From: an uncultured Alistipes sp.
Lineage (GTDB): Bacteria; Bacteroidota; Bacteroidia; Bacteroidales; Rikenellaceae
Direction: 5' to 3'
NCBI RefSeq assembly: GCF_949296715.1
Contig: NZ_CASFQD010000006.1
Location: 1-43,669 of the forward strand
DNA: 43,669 nt
Of this stretch, positions 16,562 through 25,950 are shown one piece after another; the first letter of the stretch is position 1, and every line of letters starts with the position of its first letter. A program made the translations under genes and the position numbers. The notes beneath the pieces were generated by a model. It saw nothing but the letters and a program-made list of their open reading frames with translations. It was not told the origin of the DNA and did not search any database.

Positions 16562-19363
16562 ATGGAAGAACACCGCAACAGCATATACATCAAGGGGGCG
16601 CGGGTCCACAACCTGCGCAACATCGAGGTCGAGATTCCGCACGACAAGCTCGTCGTCATCACGGGCCTCTCGGGCTCGGGCAAATCGACGCTCGCCTTCG
16701 ACACGATCTTCGCCGAGGGGCAGCGCCGCTACGTCGAGAGCCTCTCGGCCTATGCGCGCCAGTTCCTGGGCAAGATCAACAAACCCGACGTCGACATCAT
16801 CACGGGCATCGCCCCGGCGATCGCCATCGAGCAGAAGGTCAACACGCGCAACCCGCGCTCGACCGTTGGCACGACGACCGAAATCTACGACTACCTCAAG
16901 CTGCTCTTCGCCCGCGCGGGCCACACCTTCTCGCCCGTCTCGGGACAGGAGGTGCGCTGCTACAGCGTGGACGACGTCGCGGCGCAGCTGCTCGCGCAGC
17001 CCGAGGGGAGCCGCGCCGTCATCGCCGCACCGCTCGTGCTGGCCCCGGGGCAGGGGATCATCGAGAAACTGACGCTGCTGCTCGCCGACGGCCTGCTGCG
17101 CCTCCATACGCAGGGGGCGACCCGCCTGATCGAGGAGGTGCTGCCCGAGATCGGGCCGCAGAGCGACCCGTCGCAGTTCAGCGTCGTGATCGACCGCCTG
17201 CGCGTGGCCGACGACGCCGACACGCAGACCCGCATCCGCGACTCCGTGGCCCGGGCCTTCTCCTACGGCGACGGCGTCTGCCGCCTCATCACCGAGGCGG
17301 GCGAGCAGACCTTTTCGTCGCGCTTCGAGGCCGACGGCATCGAGTTCGAACCCCCGACGGAGCATCTGTTCAGCTTCAACAACCCGCTGGGCGCCTGCCC
17401 GCGCTGCGAAGGCTACGGCAAGGTGATCGGCATCGACGAGGACCTGGTCGTGCCGGACAAGAGCAAGACCATCTACGAGGACGCCATCGCCTGCTGGCGC
17501 GGCGAGACCATGCGCCGCTGGAAGGAGAAGCTCGTCGAGAACGCCGACAAGTTCGACTTCCCGATCCACACGCCCTTCCACGCGCTGACGGCCGAGCAGA
17601 AACGGCTGCTGTGGCGCGGCAACGAATATTTCCACGGGCTGGACGACTTCTTCGCCTACATCGACTCGGAGCGGCGCAAGATCCAGTTCCGCGTGATGAA
17701 GGCCCGCTACACGGGCAAGACCGTCTGCCCGGAGTGCGGCGGCTCGCGCCTGCGCCGCGAGGCGCTCTACGTGCGTGTGGGCGGGCGGACGATCGCCGAC
17801 CTGGTGGCCATGCCGGTCGACGAACTGATCGCCTTCTTCAACGGTCTCACGCTCGACGAGCACGATACGAAGACCGCGGCGCGCATCCTGACCGAGATAC
17901 GCAACCGCCTGCAATACCTCGCCGACGTGGGGCTCGGCTACCTGACGCTCGACCGCCTGTCGTCGACGCTCTCGGGCGGCGAGAGCCAGCGCATCAACCT
18001 CTCGACCTCGCTGGGCAGCAACCTCACCGGCTCGCTCTACATCCTCGACGAGCCCTCGATCGGCCTGCACCCGCGCGACACGAACCGCCTTATCAAGGTG
18101 CTGCGGCAGCTGCGCGACCTGGGCAACACGGTGATCGTCGTCGAGCACGAGGAGGAGGTGATCCGCGCCGCCGACTGGATCGTGGACATCGGTCCCGAGG
18201 CGGGCTATCAGGGCGGCAAGGTGGTCTTCAGCGGACCGCTGCCGCAGCTGCTCGAAGCGCAGGGGAGCCTCACGGCCGACTACCTCACCGGACGGCGGTC
18301 GATCACGCCGCCCCCGGCGCCGCGCGGCTGGAGCCGCTCGATCACGATCCGCGGGGCCCGCGAGAACAACCTGCGCAACATCGACGTGCGCATCCCGCTC
18401 GGCGTGATGACCTGCATCACGGGTGTCAGCGGCTCGGGCAAGTCGTCGCTCGCGAAGGGCATCCTCTACCCGGCGCTGCGGCGCATGCTCTTCGACACGG
18501 GCGTCAAGCCCGGTGACTTCGACACGATCGACGGCGACGTGCGGCTGCTGCGCTCGGTCGAGATGGTCGACCAGAACCCCATCGGCAAGTCGTCGCGCTC
18601 GAATCCCGTGACCTACATCAAAGCCTACGACGAAATCCGCAAGCTCTTCGCCGACCAGCCCTATGCCCAGCACAACGCCCTCACGCCGGCGCACTTCTCG
18701 TTCAACGTCGCGGGCGGCCGCTGCGAGGAGTGCCAGGGTGAAGGGGTCATCAAGGTCTCGATGCAGTTCATGGCCGACGTGGAGCTGGTCTGCGAGGCGT
18801 GCGGCGGCAAGCGCTTCCGCGACGAGGTGCTCGAGGTCAAATACCGCGGGCGGTCGATCTACGACGTGCTGGAGATGACCGTCGACGACGCCGTGGCCTT
18901 CTTCGGCGAGGACGAGCGGAACGCCACGTGCCGCCGCATCGTCGAGCGGCTCCGCCCGCTGCAGGACGTCGGGCTGGGCTACATCAAGCTCGGACAGTCC
19001 TCCTCGACGCTCTCGGGCGGCGAGAGCCAGCGCGTGAAGCTCGCCTCGTTCCTCACGAAGGACAATACGGAGGGGGGCGTGATGTTTATCTTCGACGAGC
19101 CGACCACGGGACTGCACTTCCACGACATCTCGAAGTTGCTCGCGGCGTTCGACGCCCTGATCGAACGGGGCCACACGATCGTCATCGTCGAGCACAACAT
19201 GGACATCATCAAGTGTGCCGACTGGGTCGTGGACCTCGGGCCCGAGGCGGGCAGCGGCGGCGGCAGCGTCGTCTTCGAGGGGACGCCGCGCGAGCTGGAG
19301 CACTGCGCGGCAAGCCATACGGGAGCCTTTCTGGCCAAACGCGGAAAACTGAACGATGAATAG
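16562..19363 (+). CDS. uvrA: Excinuclease ABC subunit A
   Basis: Damage-sensing ATPase of nucleotide excision repair, 933 residues. The first ABC half has Walker A GLSGSGKSTLAF (about residue 36) and signature LSGGESQRINL. The second has GVSGSGKSSLAKG, LSGGESQRVKLASFL and FDEPTTGLHFHDI. The C-terminal zinc module is intact (CEECQGEG with CEACGGKRF). The first zinc module, normally two CxxC pairs, shows only CPRC in FNNPLGACPRCEGYG; the upstream pair is replaced by FSSRFEADGIEFEPP. This variant is common in one Bacteroidota UvrA lineage, to my knowledge. It overlaps the M16 start by 8 nt. Several UvrA paralogues may exist in the genome. Confidence 0.96.
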   Translation: MEEHRNSIYIKGARVHNLRNIEVEIPHDKLVVITGLSGSGKSTLAFDTIFAEGQRRYVESLSAYARQFLGKINKPDVDIITGIAPAIAIEQKVNTRNPRSTVGTTTEIYDYLKLLFARAGHTFSPVSGQEVRCYSVDDVAAQLLAQPEGSRAVIAAPLVLAPGQGIIEKLTLLLADGLLRLHTQGATRLIEEVLPEIGPQSDPSQFSVVIDRLRVADDADTQTRIRDSVARAFSYGDGVCRLITEAGEQTFSSRFEADGIEFEPPTEHLFSFNNPLGACPRCEGYGKVIGIDEDLVVPDKSKTIYEDAIACWRGETMRRWKEKLVENADKFDFPIHTPFHALTAEQKRLLWRGNEYFHGLDDFFAYIDSERRKIQFRVMKARYTGKTVCPECGGSRLRREALYVRVGGRTIADLVAMPVDELIAFFNGLTLDEHDTKTAARILTEIRNRLQYLADVGLGYLTLDRLSSTLSGGESQRINLSTSLGSNLTGSLYILDEPSIGLHPRDTNRLIKVLRQLRDLGNTVIVVEHEEEVIRAADWIVDIGPEAGYQGGKVVFSGPLPQLLEAQGSLTADYLTGRRSITPPPAPRGWSRSITIRGARENNLRNIDVRIPLGVMTCITGVSGSGKSSLAKGILYPALRRMLFDTGVKPGDFDTIDGDVRLLRSVEMVDQNPIGKSSRSNPVTYIKAYDEIRKLFADQPYAQHNALTPAHFSFNVAGGRCEECQGEGVIKVSMQFMADVELVCEACGGKRFRDEVLEVKYRGRSIYDVLEMTVDDAVAFFGEDERNATCRRIVERLRPLQDVGLGYIKLGQSSSTLSGGESQRVKLASFLTKDNTEGGVMFIFDEPTTGLHFHDISKLLAAFDALIERGHTIVIVEHNMDIIKCADWVVDLGPEAGSGGGSVVFEGTPRELEHCAASHTGAFLAKRGKLNDE

Positions 19364-20576
19364 GGAATTCACGACATACACGCTGCCCAACGGCATCCGG
19401 GGCATCCACCGCCAGGTAAAGGGGTCGGTGGCGCACTGCGCGCTGGTGATCGGCGCGGGGAGCCGCGACGAACGGCCCGACGAATACGGACTGGCGCACT
19501 TCACCGAGCACGCCTTCTTCAAGGGGACGCAGCGGCGCCGCGCCTGGCAGGTCAACTGCCGGCTCGAAAACCTCGGCGGCGAGCTGAACGCCTTTACGAC
19601 GAAGGAGGAGACGACGATCCACGCCACGACGCTGCGGGGCGACTTTCCGAAGGCCGTGGAGCTGATTGCCGACGTCGCCTTCCGCTCGACCTTTCCCGAA
19701 CGGGAGCTGGAGCGCGAGAAGGAGGTGATCGCCGACGAGATCAACACCTACAAGGATTCACCCGTCGACATGATCTACGACACGTTCGAGGACATGCTCT
19801 TCGAGGGGTCGGAGCTCGGCCACAACATCCTCGGGCGCAAGGCCGCGCTGATGCGCTACGACGGCGACGCGATCCGCGCCTTCACGGCCCGCACGCACAC
19901 GACCGACCGCATGGTCTTCTCGTCGATCGGCAGCTTCCCGGCCCGCACCGCCGAGGCGGTCGCCGCACGTTACCTGGCCGCGCAGCCCGCCTCCGTGCGG
20001 GGTTTCGAGCGCAAGGCCCCCGCGGCATACCGTCCCTTCGAGAAGAGCGTCACGAAGCACACGCACCAGACGCACTGCATCATCGGCAACCGCGCCTGCG
20101 GCATCGGCGACGAGCGGCGGCTGGAACTCTCGCTGCTGACGAACATTCTGGGCGGTCCGTGCGCCAATTCGCTGCTGAACGTCGTCGTGCGCGAGCGCCA
20201 CGGCCTCTCCTACAACATCGAGGCGACCTACACGCCCTACGGCGACACGGGCATCGCGGCGATCTACTTCAGCTCCGAGCATGCGAACGCCGCGCAGTGC
20301 ATCGAGCTCATCGAGGAGCAGCTGCACCGCCTGCGCACCACGCCGCTCACGGCACGGCAGCTCTCGATGGCCAAAAAGCAGTTCATCGCACAGCTGGCCA
20401 TCTCGAGCGAGAGCAACGAAAGCTACATGCTCAGCGCCGGCAAGAGCCTGCTGGTGCACGACAGCGTCGACACGATGGAGGAGGTCTACGCCCGGGTCCG
20501 CGAATTGACCGCCACGCAACTAACCGAAATCGCCGAAGAGGTCTTTTCGGACATGTCGAAGTTGGTATACCACTAA
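19356..20576 (+). CDS. M16 family zinc peptidase (pitrilysin/processing-peptidase type)
   Basis: A single M16 unit of 406 residues with the inverted zinc motif H48-F-T-E51-H52 and the downstream NAFTTKEET region supplying the third ligand, so catalysis is expected. The C-terminal inactive-type domain contains VVVRERHGLSYNIEATYTPY. No signal peptide is seen, which suggests a cytosolic enzyme of the small M16B group. The ATG at 19356 lies 8 nt inside uvrA, so translation is probably coupled and it is the last gene of the dapB operon. Natural substrates are unknown. Confidence 0.93.
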   Translation: MNREFTTYTLPNGIRGIHRQVKGSVAHCALVIGAGSRDERPDEYGLAHFTEHAFFKGTQRRRAWQVNCRLENLGGELNAFTTKEETTIHATTLRGDFPKAVELIADVAFRSTFPERELEREKEVIADEINTYKDSPVDMIYDTFEDMLFEGSELGHNILGRKAALMRYDGDAIRAFTARTHTTDRMVFSSIGSFPARTAEAVAARYLAAQPASVRGFERKAPAAYRPFEKSVTKHTHQTHCIIGNRACGIGDERRLELSLLTNILGGPCANSLLNVVVRERHGLSYNIEATYTPYGDTGIAAIYFSSEHANAAQCIELIEEQLHRLRTTPLTARQLSMAKKQFIAQLAISSESNESYMLSAGKSLLVHDSVDTMEEVYARVRELTATQLTEIAEEVFSDMSKLVYH

Positions 20577-20644
20577 CGGGAATGACCGGTCGGAAAAAAG
20601 ATCAGCCCCAAAAATCGAAACACAAAAACGCTGGAATCAAATAC

Positions 20645-21238
20645 ATGAAAACCGTACTTTTCGTATTACTCGATGAATTCGCCGACTGGGAGGGAGCATT
20701 CCTCGCCTCAGCACTTCGCGGCGGCGTCATGCCGGGACGTCCAGGCCGTTACGAACCCCATTACGCGACACCCGGCGGACGTCCCGTCCGTTCAATCGGC
20801 GGGATGGCCGTCCGACCCGACAGCGATCTGTCGGCTCTGCCCGAAGCATGCGCCGGAGTGGTGCTCGTCGGCGGAATGGGTTGGACGAACCCCGAAGCCG
20901 AGGAGGTCGTTCCACTCGTCGAGGAGGCTCTTCGACGGGGACTGGTCGTCGGGGCAATCTGCAACGCTGCATCGTTCCTCGCCGCCCACGGGTTCCTCAA
21001 CACAGTACATCACACCGGCAACACGCTCGAACAACTCCGTTTGTGGGGCGGTATAAACTACTCCGGCGAAACACTCTACGAGGAACGGCAGGCCGTACAT
21101 GACGGGAATCTCATCACGGCAAACGGCTCCGGATATCTCGAATTCACCCGTGAATACCTTTCGGCACTCAATGCCGATATTCCCGACGCCATCGCGGCCT
21201 CCTACGCCTTCAACAAACAGGGATTATACCGGAAATAA
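20645..21238 (+). CDS. DJ-1/PfpI family protein
   Basis: A 197-residue glutamine-amidotransferase-like fold protein. It begins MKTVLFVLLDEFADWEGAFL, in which the Glu after DW matches the family's conserved acid. The nucleophile elbow is GAICNAASFLA with the reactive Cys. Family members include chaperone/deglycase-like, protease-like and uncharacterised proteins; I do not assign an activity. The ATG at 20645 is chosen because the sequence upstream lacks coding character. Codon use differs from its neighbours (more CGA, CGT, GGA, TCA, CTT, TTA), which may reflect recent acquisition. No promoter is evident in the 68-nt gap after the M16 gene. Confidence 0.88.
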   Translation: MKTVLFVLLDEFADWEGAFLASALRGGVMPGRPGRYEPHYATPGGRPVRSIGGMAVRPDSDLSALPEACAGVVLVGGMGWTNPEAEEVVPLVEEALRRGLVVGAICNAASFLAAHGFLNTVHHTGNTLEQLRLWGGINYSGETLYEERQAVHDGNLITANGSGYLEFTREYLSALNADIPDAIAASYAFNKQGLYRK

Positions 21239-21241
21239 ATC

Positions 21242-21889
21242 ATGGACGCGCTGGAACAATACATCCACGACCACACGGAGCCCGAGGAGGCGCTGCTGCA
21301 CGAACTGGACCGCGAGACGAACCTCAGGACCGTGGCGCCGCGCATGCTCTCGGGGCATATCCAGGGGCGGCTGCTCGAGATGTTCGTTAGGATGGTACGC
21401 CCGCGGCGCGTGCTCGAGATCGGCACCTTCACGGGCTATTCAGCCCTCTCGATGGCCGCGGGGCTCGAAGACGGCGCCGAGCTGCACACCATCGAGGTCG
21501 ACGACGAACTCGAGGAGGTGGCGCAGTCCTATTTCGACCGCAGCCCCTGGGGAGGCCGCATCCGCCTGCACATCGGCTCGGCACTCGACATCGCCCCGGC
21601 GCTCGGCGGACGCTTCGACCTGGTCTTCATCGACGGCGACAAGCGCGAATACCCCGACTACTACCGCATGCTGATGGGCGACCGCGGCACGCCGCCGCTC
21701 GTCGGCAGCGGCTCGGTGCTCATCGCCGACAACATCCTCTGGTCGGGCAAGGTCGTGGAGCCCGTAGCCCACAACGACCGCCACACGCAGGCGCTCGTGG
21801 AGTTCAACCGCATGGTCGTCGGCGACCCGCGCGTCGAGAACGTCATCGTCCCGCTGCGCGACGGGCTGAACCTCATCCGGGTGCGGTAG
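21242..21889 (+). CDS. Class I SAM-dependent O-methyltransferase (caffeoyl-CoA OMT-like)
   Basis: A 215-residue methyltransferase of the family-3 type. The SAM-binding motif I is VLEIGTFTGYSALSMA. The metal- and substrate-binding motif is FIDGDKREYPDYY. ADNILWSGKV near residue 165 is typical of bacterial members. It starts 3 nt after the DJ-1/PfpI stop, suggesting co-transcription despite their different codon use. Bacterial homologues methylate catechol-like compounds or tRNA (TrmR); the substrate here cannot be chosen. Confidence 0.9.
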   Translation: MDALEQYIHDHTEPEEALLHELDRETNLRTVAPRMLSGHIQGRLLEMFVRMVRPRRVLEIGTFTGYSALSMAAGLEDGAELHTIEVDDELEEVAQSYFDRSPWGGRIRLHIGSALDIAPALGGRFDLVFIDGDKREYPDYYRMLMGDRGTPPLVGSGSVLIADNILWSGKVVEPVAHNDRHTQALVEFNRMVVGDPRVENVIVPLRDGLNLIRVR

Positions 21890-21957
21890 GCGGGAAGGGC
21901 CTTCGGCGGACCGGGCAGGTCAAATCCGTCCATAAGGCGCAGCGGCCGCAACAAAAA

Positions 21958-21979
21958 CGTCCGGGCAGGGGCCCGGACG
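21958..21979. terminator. GC hairpin between O-methyltransferase and DUF3857 genes
   Basis: A perfect 9-bp stem, CGTCCGGGC (21958-21966) and GCCCGGACG (21971-21979), with a 4-nt loop. On the plus strand it is preceded by A5 and lacks a T-run; on the minus strand a T5 follows. It probably reduces read-through, but its best orientation is opposite to the flanking genes. Confidence 0.5.
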
Positions 21980-22055
21980 CAACATTTCGGAAGCCGGACG
22001 GAGCGTTTTCACGATTTTTTTCCTATCTTCACGGGACCAATCAAAATTGCCCGCC

Positions 22056-23999
22056 ATGAAAAGACTCATTCTGTCGCTCGCCGCGACGCTGGCAGCCGTA
22101 TCCCTCCTGCAAGCCCAGGAAGCCGATTACCGTTTCGGCAAGGTCTCCGAAGAGGAGCTCCGCATGGAGCGCTACGACAGGGACCCCGATGCCGAGGCCG
22201 TGATCCTCTACGAGGAGCTCCGCACCTACTACCTGATCGGCAACCAGTTCACCCGCATGACCGACTACTACATCCGCCTGAAGGTCCTCAAGGCGGAAGG
22301 CAGGGAGTATGCCGACATCAATCTGCCGTATATCTTCCAGCAGGAGAACTACGCCAACCTCGATGCCGCGGCCTACAACCTCGTGGACGGCAAGATCGTG
22401 AAGACCCCGTTCAAGAAACAGTACCTCTTCCGCGAGGAGGTCGGCGATGAGCAGTGGATGCTGAAGTTCTCGATCCCGGAGGTGCGCGAGGGAACCGTCA
22501 TCGAGTACCACTACCGCATGAATTCGGACTTCGTCACCTATATTCCGCCGGTCATCGTGCAGCACGATATTCCCACCGTCTACATGAAGGCGACGGTCGA
22601 GATTCCGGAATACCTCCGTTTCAACGTCAACACGAAAGGGTATCTCTCCATCGACATGCAGGAGAACACCATAGCCGGACGGATCGCCGGGACGGACGTC
22701 TCGTACAACGTGCGCGAGATCAAGGCCGAAGGCCGGGACATCCCCGCCCTGAAAAAGGAGCCCTTCGTCTGGAGCCGCAACGAGTTCCGGTCGATGATCG
22801 ACTTCGAGCTGTCGCAGATCGCCATGCCGTTCTCGGCCGTGCAGAACTTCTCCCTGACATGGAAGGATGTCAACGAGGCCCTCGCGGAGACCGACTTCAA
22901 CAACAACATCCGCATGGGCAACCCCTTCAAGGAGGAGACCGCCGCCATCGTGGCCCGGAATCTCGCGCCGCGGCAGACGCTGCATGAGATTCTGCGTCTC
23001 GTGCAGTCGCACATGAAGTGGGACGGGAAATACCGTCTGATGAGCTCCTCGCCGCGCAATGCCGCGGACAAGGGCACGGGCAACAGCGCCGAGATCAACT
23101 CCGTGCTGATGGCCGCGGTCAGGGATGCGGGATTCGAGGTCGTGCCCCTGCTGCTCAACCCCCGGTCCAGAGGGCGCCTGCCCCTGGCGCACGCCTCGTT
23201 CGACGGCATCGGCACCTTCCTCCTGCGCGTGACGCTCGACGACGGGAAGTTCGCCTACCTCGACGGCACGGACCCCGATTCGGACGTGGACCTGCTGCCG
23301 ACCGAGCTGCTCGTGGACCGTGCGCGCATCTACGGCGTAAACGGCGATGTCGGCTGGTGCGACCTCTCGCGGCTCGCCCCGGGCAGCACGCACGTCAACA
23401 TGACGCTCGGATTCGATCCCGAGCTCTCGGTGCACGGACGGGTCACCGAACGGTACACCAACGTACCGGCCATGCGCTGCAGCTCCGACTACAGCGACGC
23501 CCGGTCGGAGGAGGAATATGTCGAGGCGCTGGAGAAGGAGCACCACATCCGGATCGACAGCCTGACGATCAACGGCCTGCGCAGCGCGCACCTCACGCAG
23601 GAATTCACGATGACCCGTGAGCCGGAGACGGCGGGGGATTTCATCTACCTCAATGCGACCATCATCCCGTTCCTGACGGAAAATCCCTTCAAGAGCCCCG
23701 AACGGAAATATCCCGTGGAATTCGACAACCCGACCTCCTACACCATGCAGGGTGTGCTCCGCCTGCCCGAGGGCTACGTGGTCGAGGAGCTGCCCCGGGC
23801 GGCCCGGTTCAATGCGTTCGACGGCGACATCACCTGTTTCTACATGGCCCAGGCAACGAACGGAGTGATCCAGTTCAACATGCGCTTCAGTCAGAAGCGG
23901 CTCATCTTCCTGCCGGAGGAGTACGCCGACCTGCAGGCCTTCTACGGCGCCGTGGTGGACATGTGCAACAGCAGGATCGTCCTCCGCAAACAACAGTAG
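22056..23999 (+). CDS. Secreted DUF3857 / degenerate transglutaminase-like protein
   Basis: A 647-residue exported protein. The signal peptide MKRLILSLAATLAAVSLLQA ends before QEADYRFG. A DUF3857-type beta domain (about 55-250) precedes a transglutaminase-like core (about 290-425). In that core the catalytic Cys position reads TGNSAEINSVL (Ser344). The usual His strand (SFDGIGTFLLRV) also lacks His, so it is predicted to be inactive. A C-terminal beta domain follows. The in-frame TTG at 22047 is rejected in favour of the ATG that starts the signal peptide. It precedes a catalytically complete homologue by 4 nt, so the two are probably one operon and perhaps one complex. Function is unknown. 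Confidence 0.88.
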   Translation: MKRLILSLAATLAAVSLLQAQEADYRFGKVSEEELRMERYDRDPDAEAVILYEELRTYYLIGNQFTRMTDYYIRLKVLKAEGREYADINLPYIFQQENYANLDAAAYNLVDGKIVKTPFKKQYLFREEVGDEQWMLKFSIPEVREGTVIEYHYRMNSDFVTYIPPVIVQHDIPTVYMKATVEIPEYLRFNVNTKGYLSIDMQENTIAGRIAGTDVSYNVREIKAEGRDIPALKKEPFVWSRNEFRSMIDFELSQIAMPFSAVQNFSLTWKDVNEALAETDFNNNIRMGNPFKEETAAIVARNLAPRQTLHEILRLVQSHMKWDGKYRLMSSSPRNAADKGTGNSAEINSVLMAAVRDAGFEVVPLLLNPRSRGRLPLAHASFDGIGTFLLRVTLDDGKFAYLDGTDPDSDVDLLPTELLVDRARIYGVNGDVGWCDLSRLAPGSTHVNMTLGFDPELSVHGRVTERYTNVPAMRCSSDYSDARSEEEYVEALEKEHHIRIDSLTINGLRSAHLTQEFTMTREPETAGDFIYLNATIIPFLTENPFKSPERKYPVEFDNPTSYTMQGVLRLPEGYVVEELPRAARFNAFDGDITCFYMAQATNGVIQFNMRFSQKRLIFLPEEYADLQAFYGAVVDMCNSRIVLRKQQ

Positions 24000-24003
24000 G
24001 GCC

Positions 24004-25878
24004 ATGCTGCGATTCCTTGTCATGCTGCTGGGCGGCCTTCTGCCGCTCGTTGCCGCGGCGCAGCCTGCGGACGAAATCCCCGAGGCCCTGCTTGCGGAGA
24101 GCGACGCCGTCGTGCGGCACGACGCGACCGAAGTGATCTACACCTCGCCGGGCAGCCTCGTCGAGAAGCACCGCCGGCAGATCACAATCCTCCGGCAGGC
24201 GGCCGCCCGCAAGGGGTTCTTCACCTGTGTCGTGGACCGCAACAGCGCGCTGAAGAGCTTTGCGGGAACGGTGCGCGACGCCCACGGCAAGGTGATCCGC
24301 AAGCTCAAACGCTCGGAGCTGAAATACAGCGAGTATTCGTCGGGCCTGGCCGACGATGCGGGTTACTACACGCTCGAAATCCTCTCTCCGACGGTGCCCT
24401 ACACCGTCGAGGTGGAGTACGAGACCGCCTGCAACGACGGGATTCTCTCCTTCGTGCCGTTCCTTCCCGTCACCTCGACGGCCACATCGCTCGAGGAGGC
24501 GACCTACTCGCTCTCGGTGCCGGCCGGCACCCCCGTCGGCTACAAATGCTGCCGCATCGGCGAGCCCGAAAAACGCACGGAGAAGGGGTGCGACATCTAC
24601 CGCTGGCGGCTGGAGCAGCTGCCCGCCGTGGAGGCCGAGGAGATGATGCCCGGGCTGATCGACCTGTTGCCGATGGTCTTCGCCGTGCCGTATGACTTCC
24701 GCTACGGGCAGACGCAGGGCAGCATGCACGACTGGAGGTCGTTCGGCGCCTGGCAGCGGGGGCTGCTCGAAGGGCGCGACGCCCTGCCCGACGCCCTCCG
24801 CCGGGAGGTGCATGCCCTTACGGACACGCTGGCGACACCCCGCGAGAAGGTCCGCGCGCTCTACGACTACCTGGGAGCCTCGACCCGCTACGTGAGCATC
24901 CAGCTGGGCATCGGAGGCCTTCAGCCAATGCCGGCCGCCGAGGTCTTCCGCACGAAGTTCGGCGACTGCAAGGCGCTGTCGAACTACCTGCGCGCCATGC
25001 TTGCCGAATGCGGCATCGACTCGGACTATGCAATCATCCACCTCGACCGGCCGCGCATGTTCCGCGACTTCGCCTCGGCGAACCAGGCCAACCACGCCAT
25101 CCTGCGCGTCCCGCTTGCGGCCGACACGCTGTGGCTCGAGTGTACGAATACGGAGGTTCCGTTCGGATACGTCCACGAAGGGATCGCGGGCCACGACGCC
25201 ATCCTCATCACGCGCGAGGGCGGCGTCTTCACGACGCTGCCCCGGTATGCCGACACGCTGAACCGCATGGTCCGCCACGTGGAGCTGGACGTCGCACCCG
25301 ACGGCTCGGTCGCGGGGCACATCACCGAACGCTACGAGGCCGTGCAGTACGAATGGAAGATGGGATTCCCGAAACTCGACGCCCGGGACCGGACCACCTA
25401 CCTGTCCCGGGAGCTGAAGCTCCCGACGGCCGCCATCTCGCAAATCGTCTGCACGGAACACAAGACGCCGATCCCCTCGATCGAGATCGCCTACGACTTC
25501 ACGGCGTCGCATTTCGTCAGCTTCTCGGGCGAGCGGGGCTTCGTGCCGCTCTTTCCCTTCCGCGAACCGACCGTCCCGACGGCCCGCAGGCGCACCAACG
25601 ACTTCTTCCGCGAAACCGGCTACTGCGACACGGAGCGCATCACGATCCGCCTGCCCGAGAACATGCACATCGAGGCGCTGCCCCGCACGGAGAGCCTCGA
25701 CAACCTCTTCGGGTGCTGTACGCTGACGCTCGGCACCGCAGAGAACACCATCACGGCGGAGTGCCGGATCATGAAGTCGTCGGGCACGTTCCCGCGCGGG
25801 GAGTTCGAGGCCTACAAGGCGCTGCTCAACGCCTGCCGGAAGGTCTACGGTGCCAGCATCGTGGTAAAACGGCAGTAA
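24004..25878 (+). CDS. Secreted DUF3857 / transglutaminase-like protein
   Basis: A 624-residue exported protein with signal peptide MLRFLVMLLGGLLPLVAAAQ. The DUF3857 domain covers about 45-220. The transglutaminase-like core has Cys322 in FGDCKALSNYL, His364 in NHAILRV and an acid at Glu379 in WLECTN, where the classic triad has Asp. This C-H-E arrangement appears in related Bacteroidota proteins, so activity is possible. The C-terminal region is beta-rich. It starts 4 nt after its degenerate homologue. Envelope-linked proteolysis or crosslinking is an inference from the fold only. Confidence 0.88.
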   Translation: MLRFLVMLLGGLLPLVAAAQPADEIPEALLAESDAVVRHDATEVIYTSPGSLVEKHRRQITILRQAAARKGFFTCVVDRNSALKSFAGTVRDAHGKVIRKLKRSELKYSEYSSGLADDAGYYTLEILSPTVPYTVEVEYETACNDGILSFVPFLPVTSTATSLEEATYSLSVPAGTPVGYKCCRIGEPEKRTEKGCDIYRWRLEQLPAVEAEEMMPGLIDLLPMVFAVPYDFRYGQTQGSMHDWRSFGAWQRGLLEGRDALPDALRREVHALTDTLATPREKVRALYDYLGASTRYVSIQLGIGGLQPMPAAEVFRTKFGDCKALSNYLRAMLAECGIDSDYAIIHLDRPRMFRDFASANQANHAILRVPLAADTLWLECTNTEVPFGYVHEGIAGHDAILITREGGVFTTLPRYADTLNRMVRHVELDVAPDGSVAGHITERYEAVQYEWKMGFPKLDARDRTTYLSRELKLPTAAISQIVCTEHKTPIPSIEIAYDFTASHFVSFSGERGFVPLFPFREPTVPTARRRTNDFFRETGYCDTERITIRLPENMHIEALPRTESLDNLFGCCTLTLGTAENTITAECRIMKSSGTFPRGEFEAYKALLNACRKVYGASIVVKRQ

Positions 25879-25950
25879 CCTCACGAGGAAGGGGAGGGAC
25901 AGAGAGAAGACGAGCGATTTTTTTGTAACTTGCCGCAAAATCCGCATATC

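Noticed and set aside
16331..19747. A 1138-codon minus-strand open frame opposite uvrA
   Set aside because: Same codon-bias artefact; uvrA on the plus strand is unambiguous.
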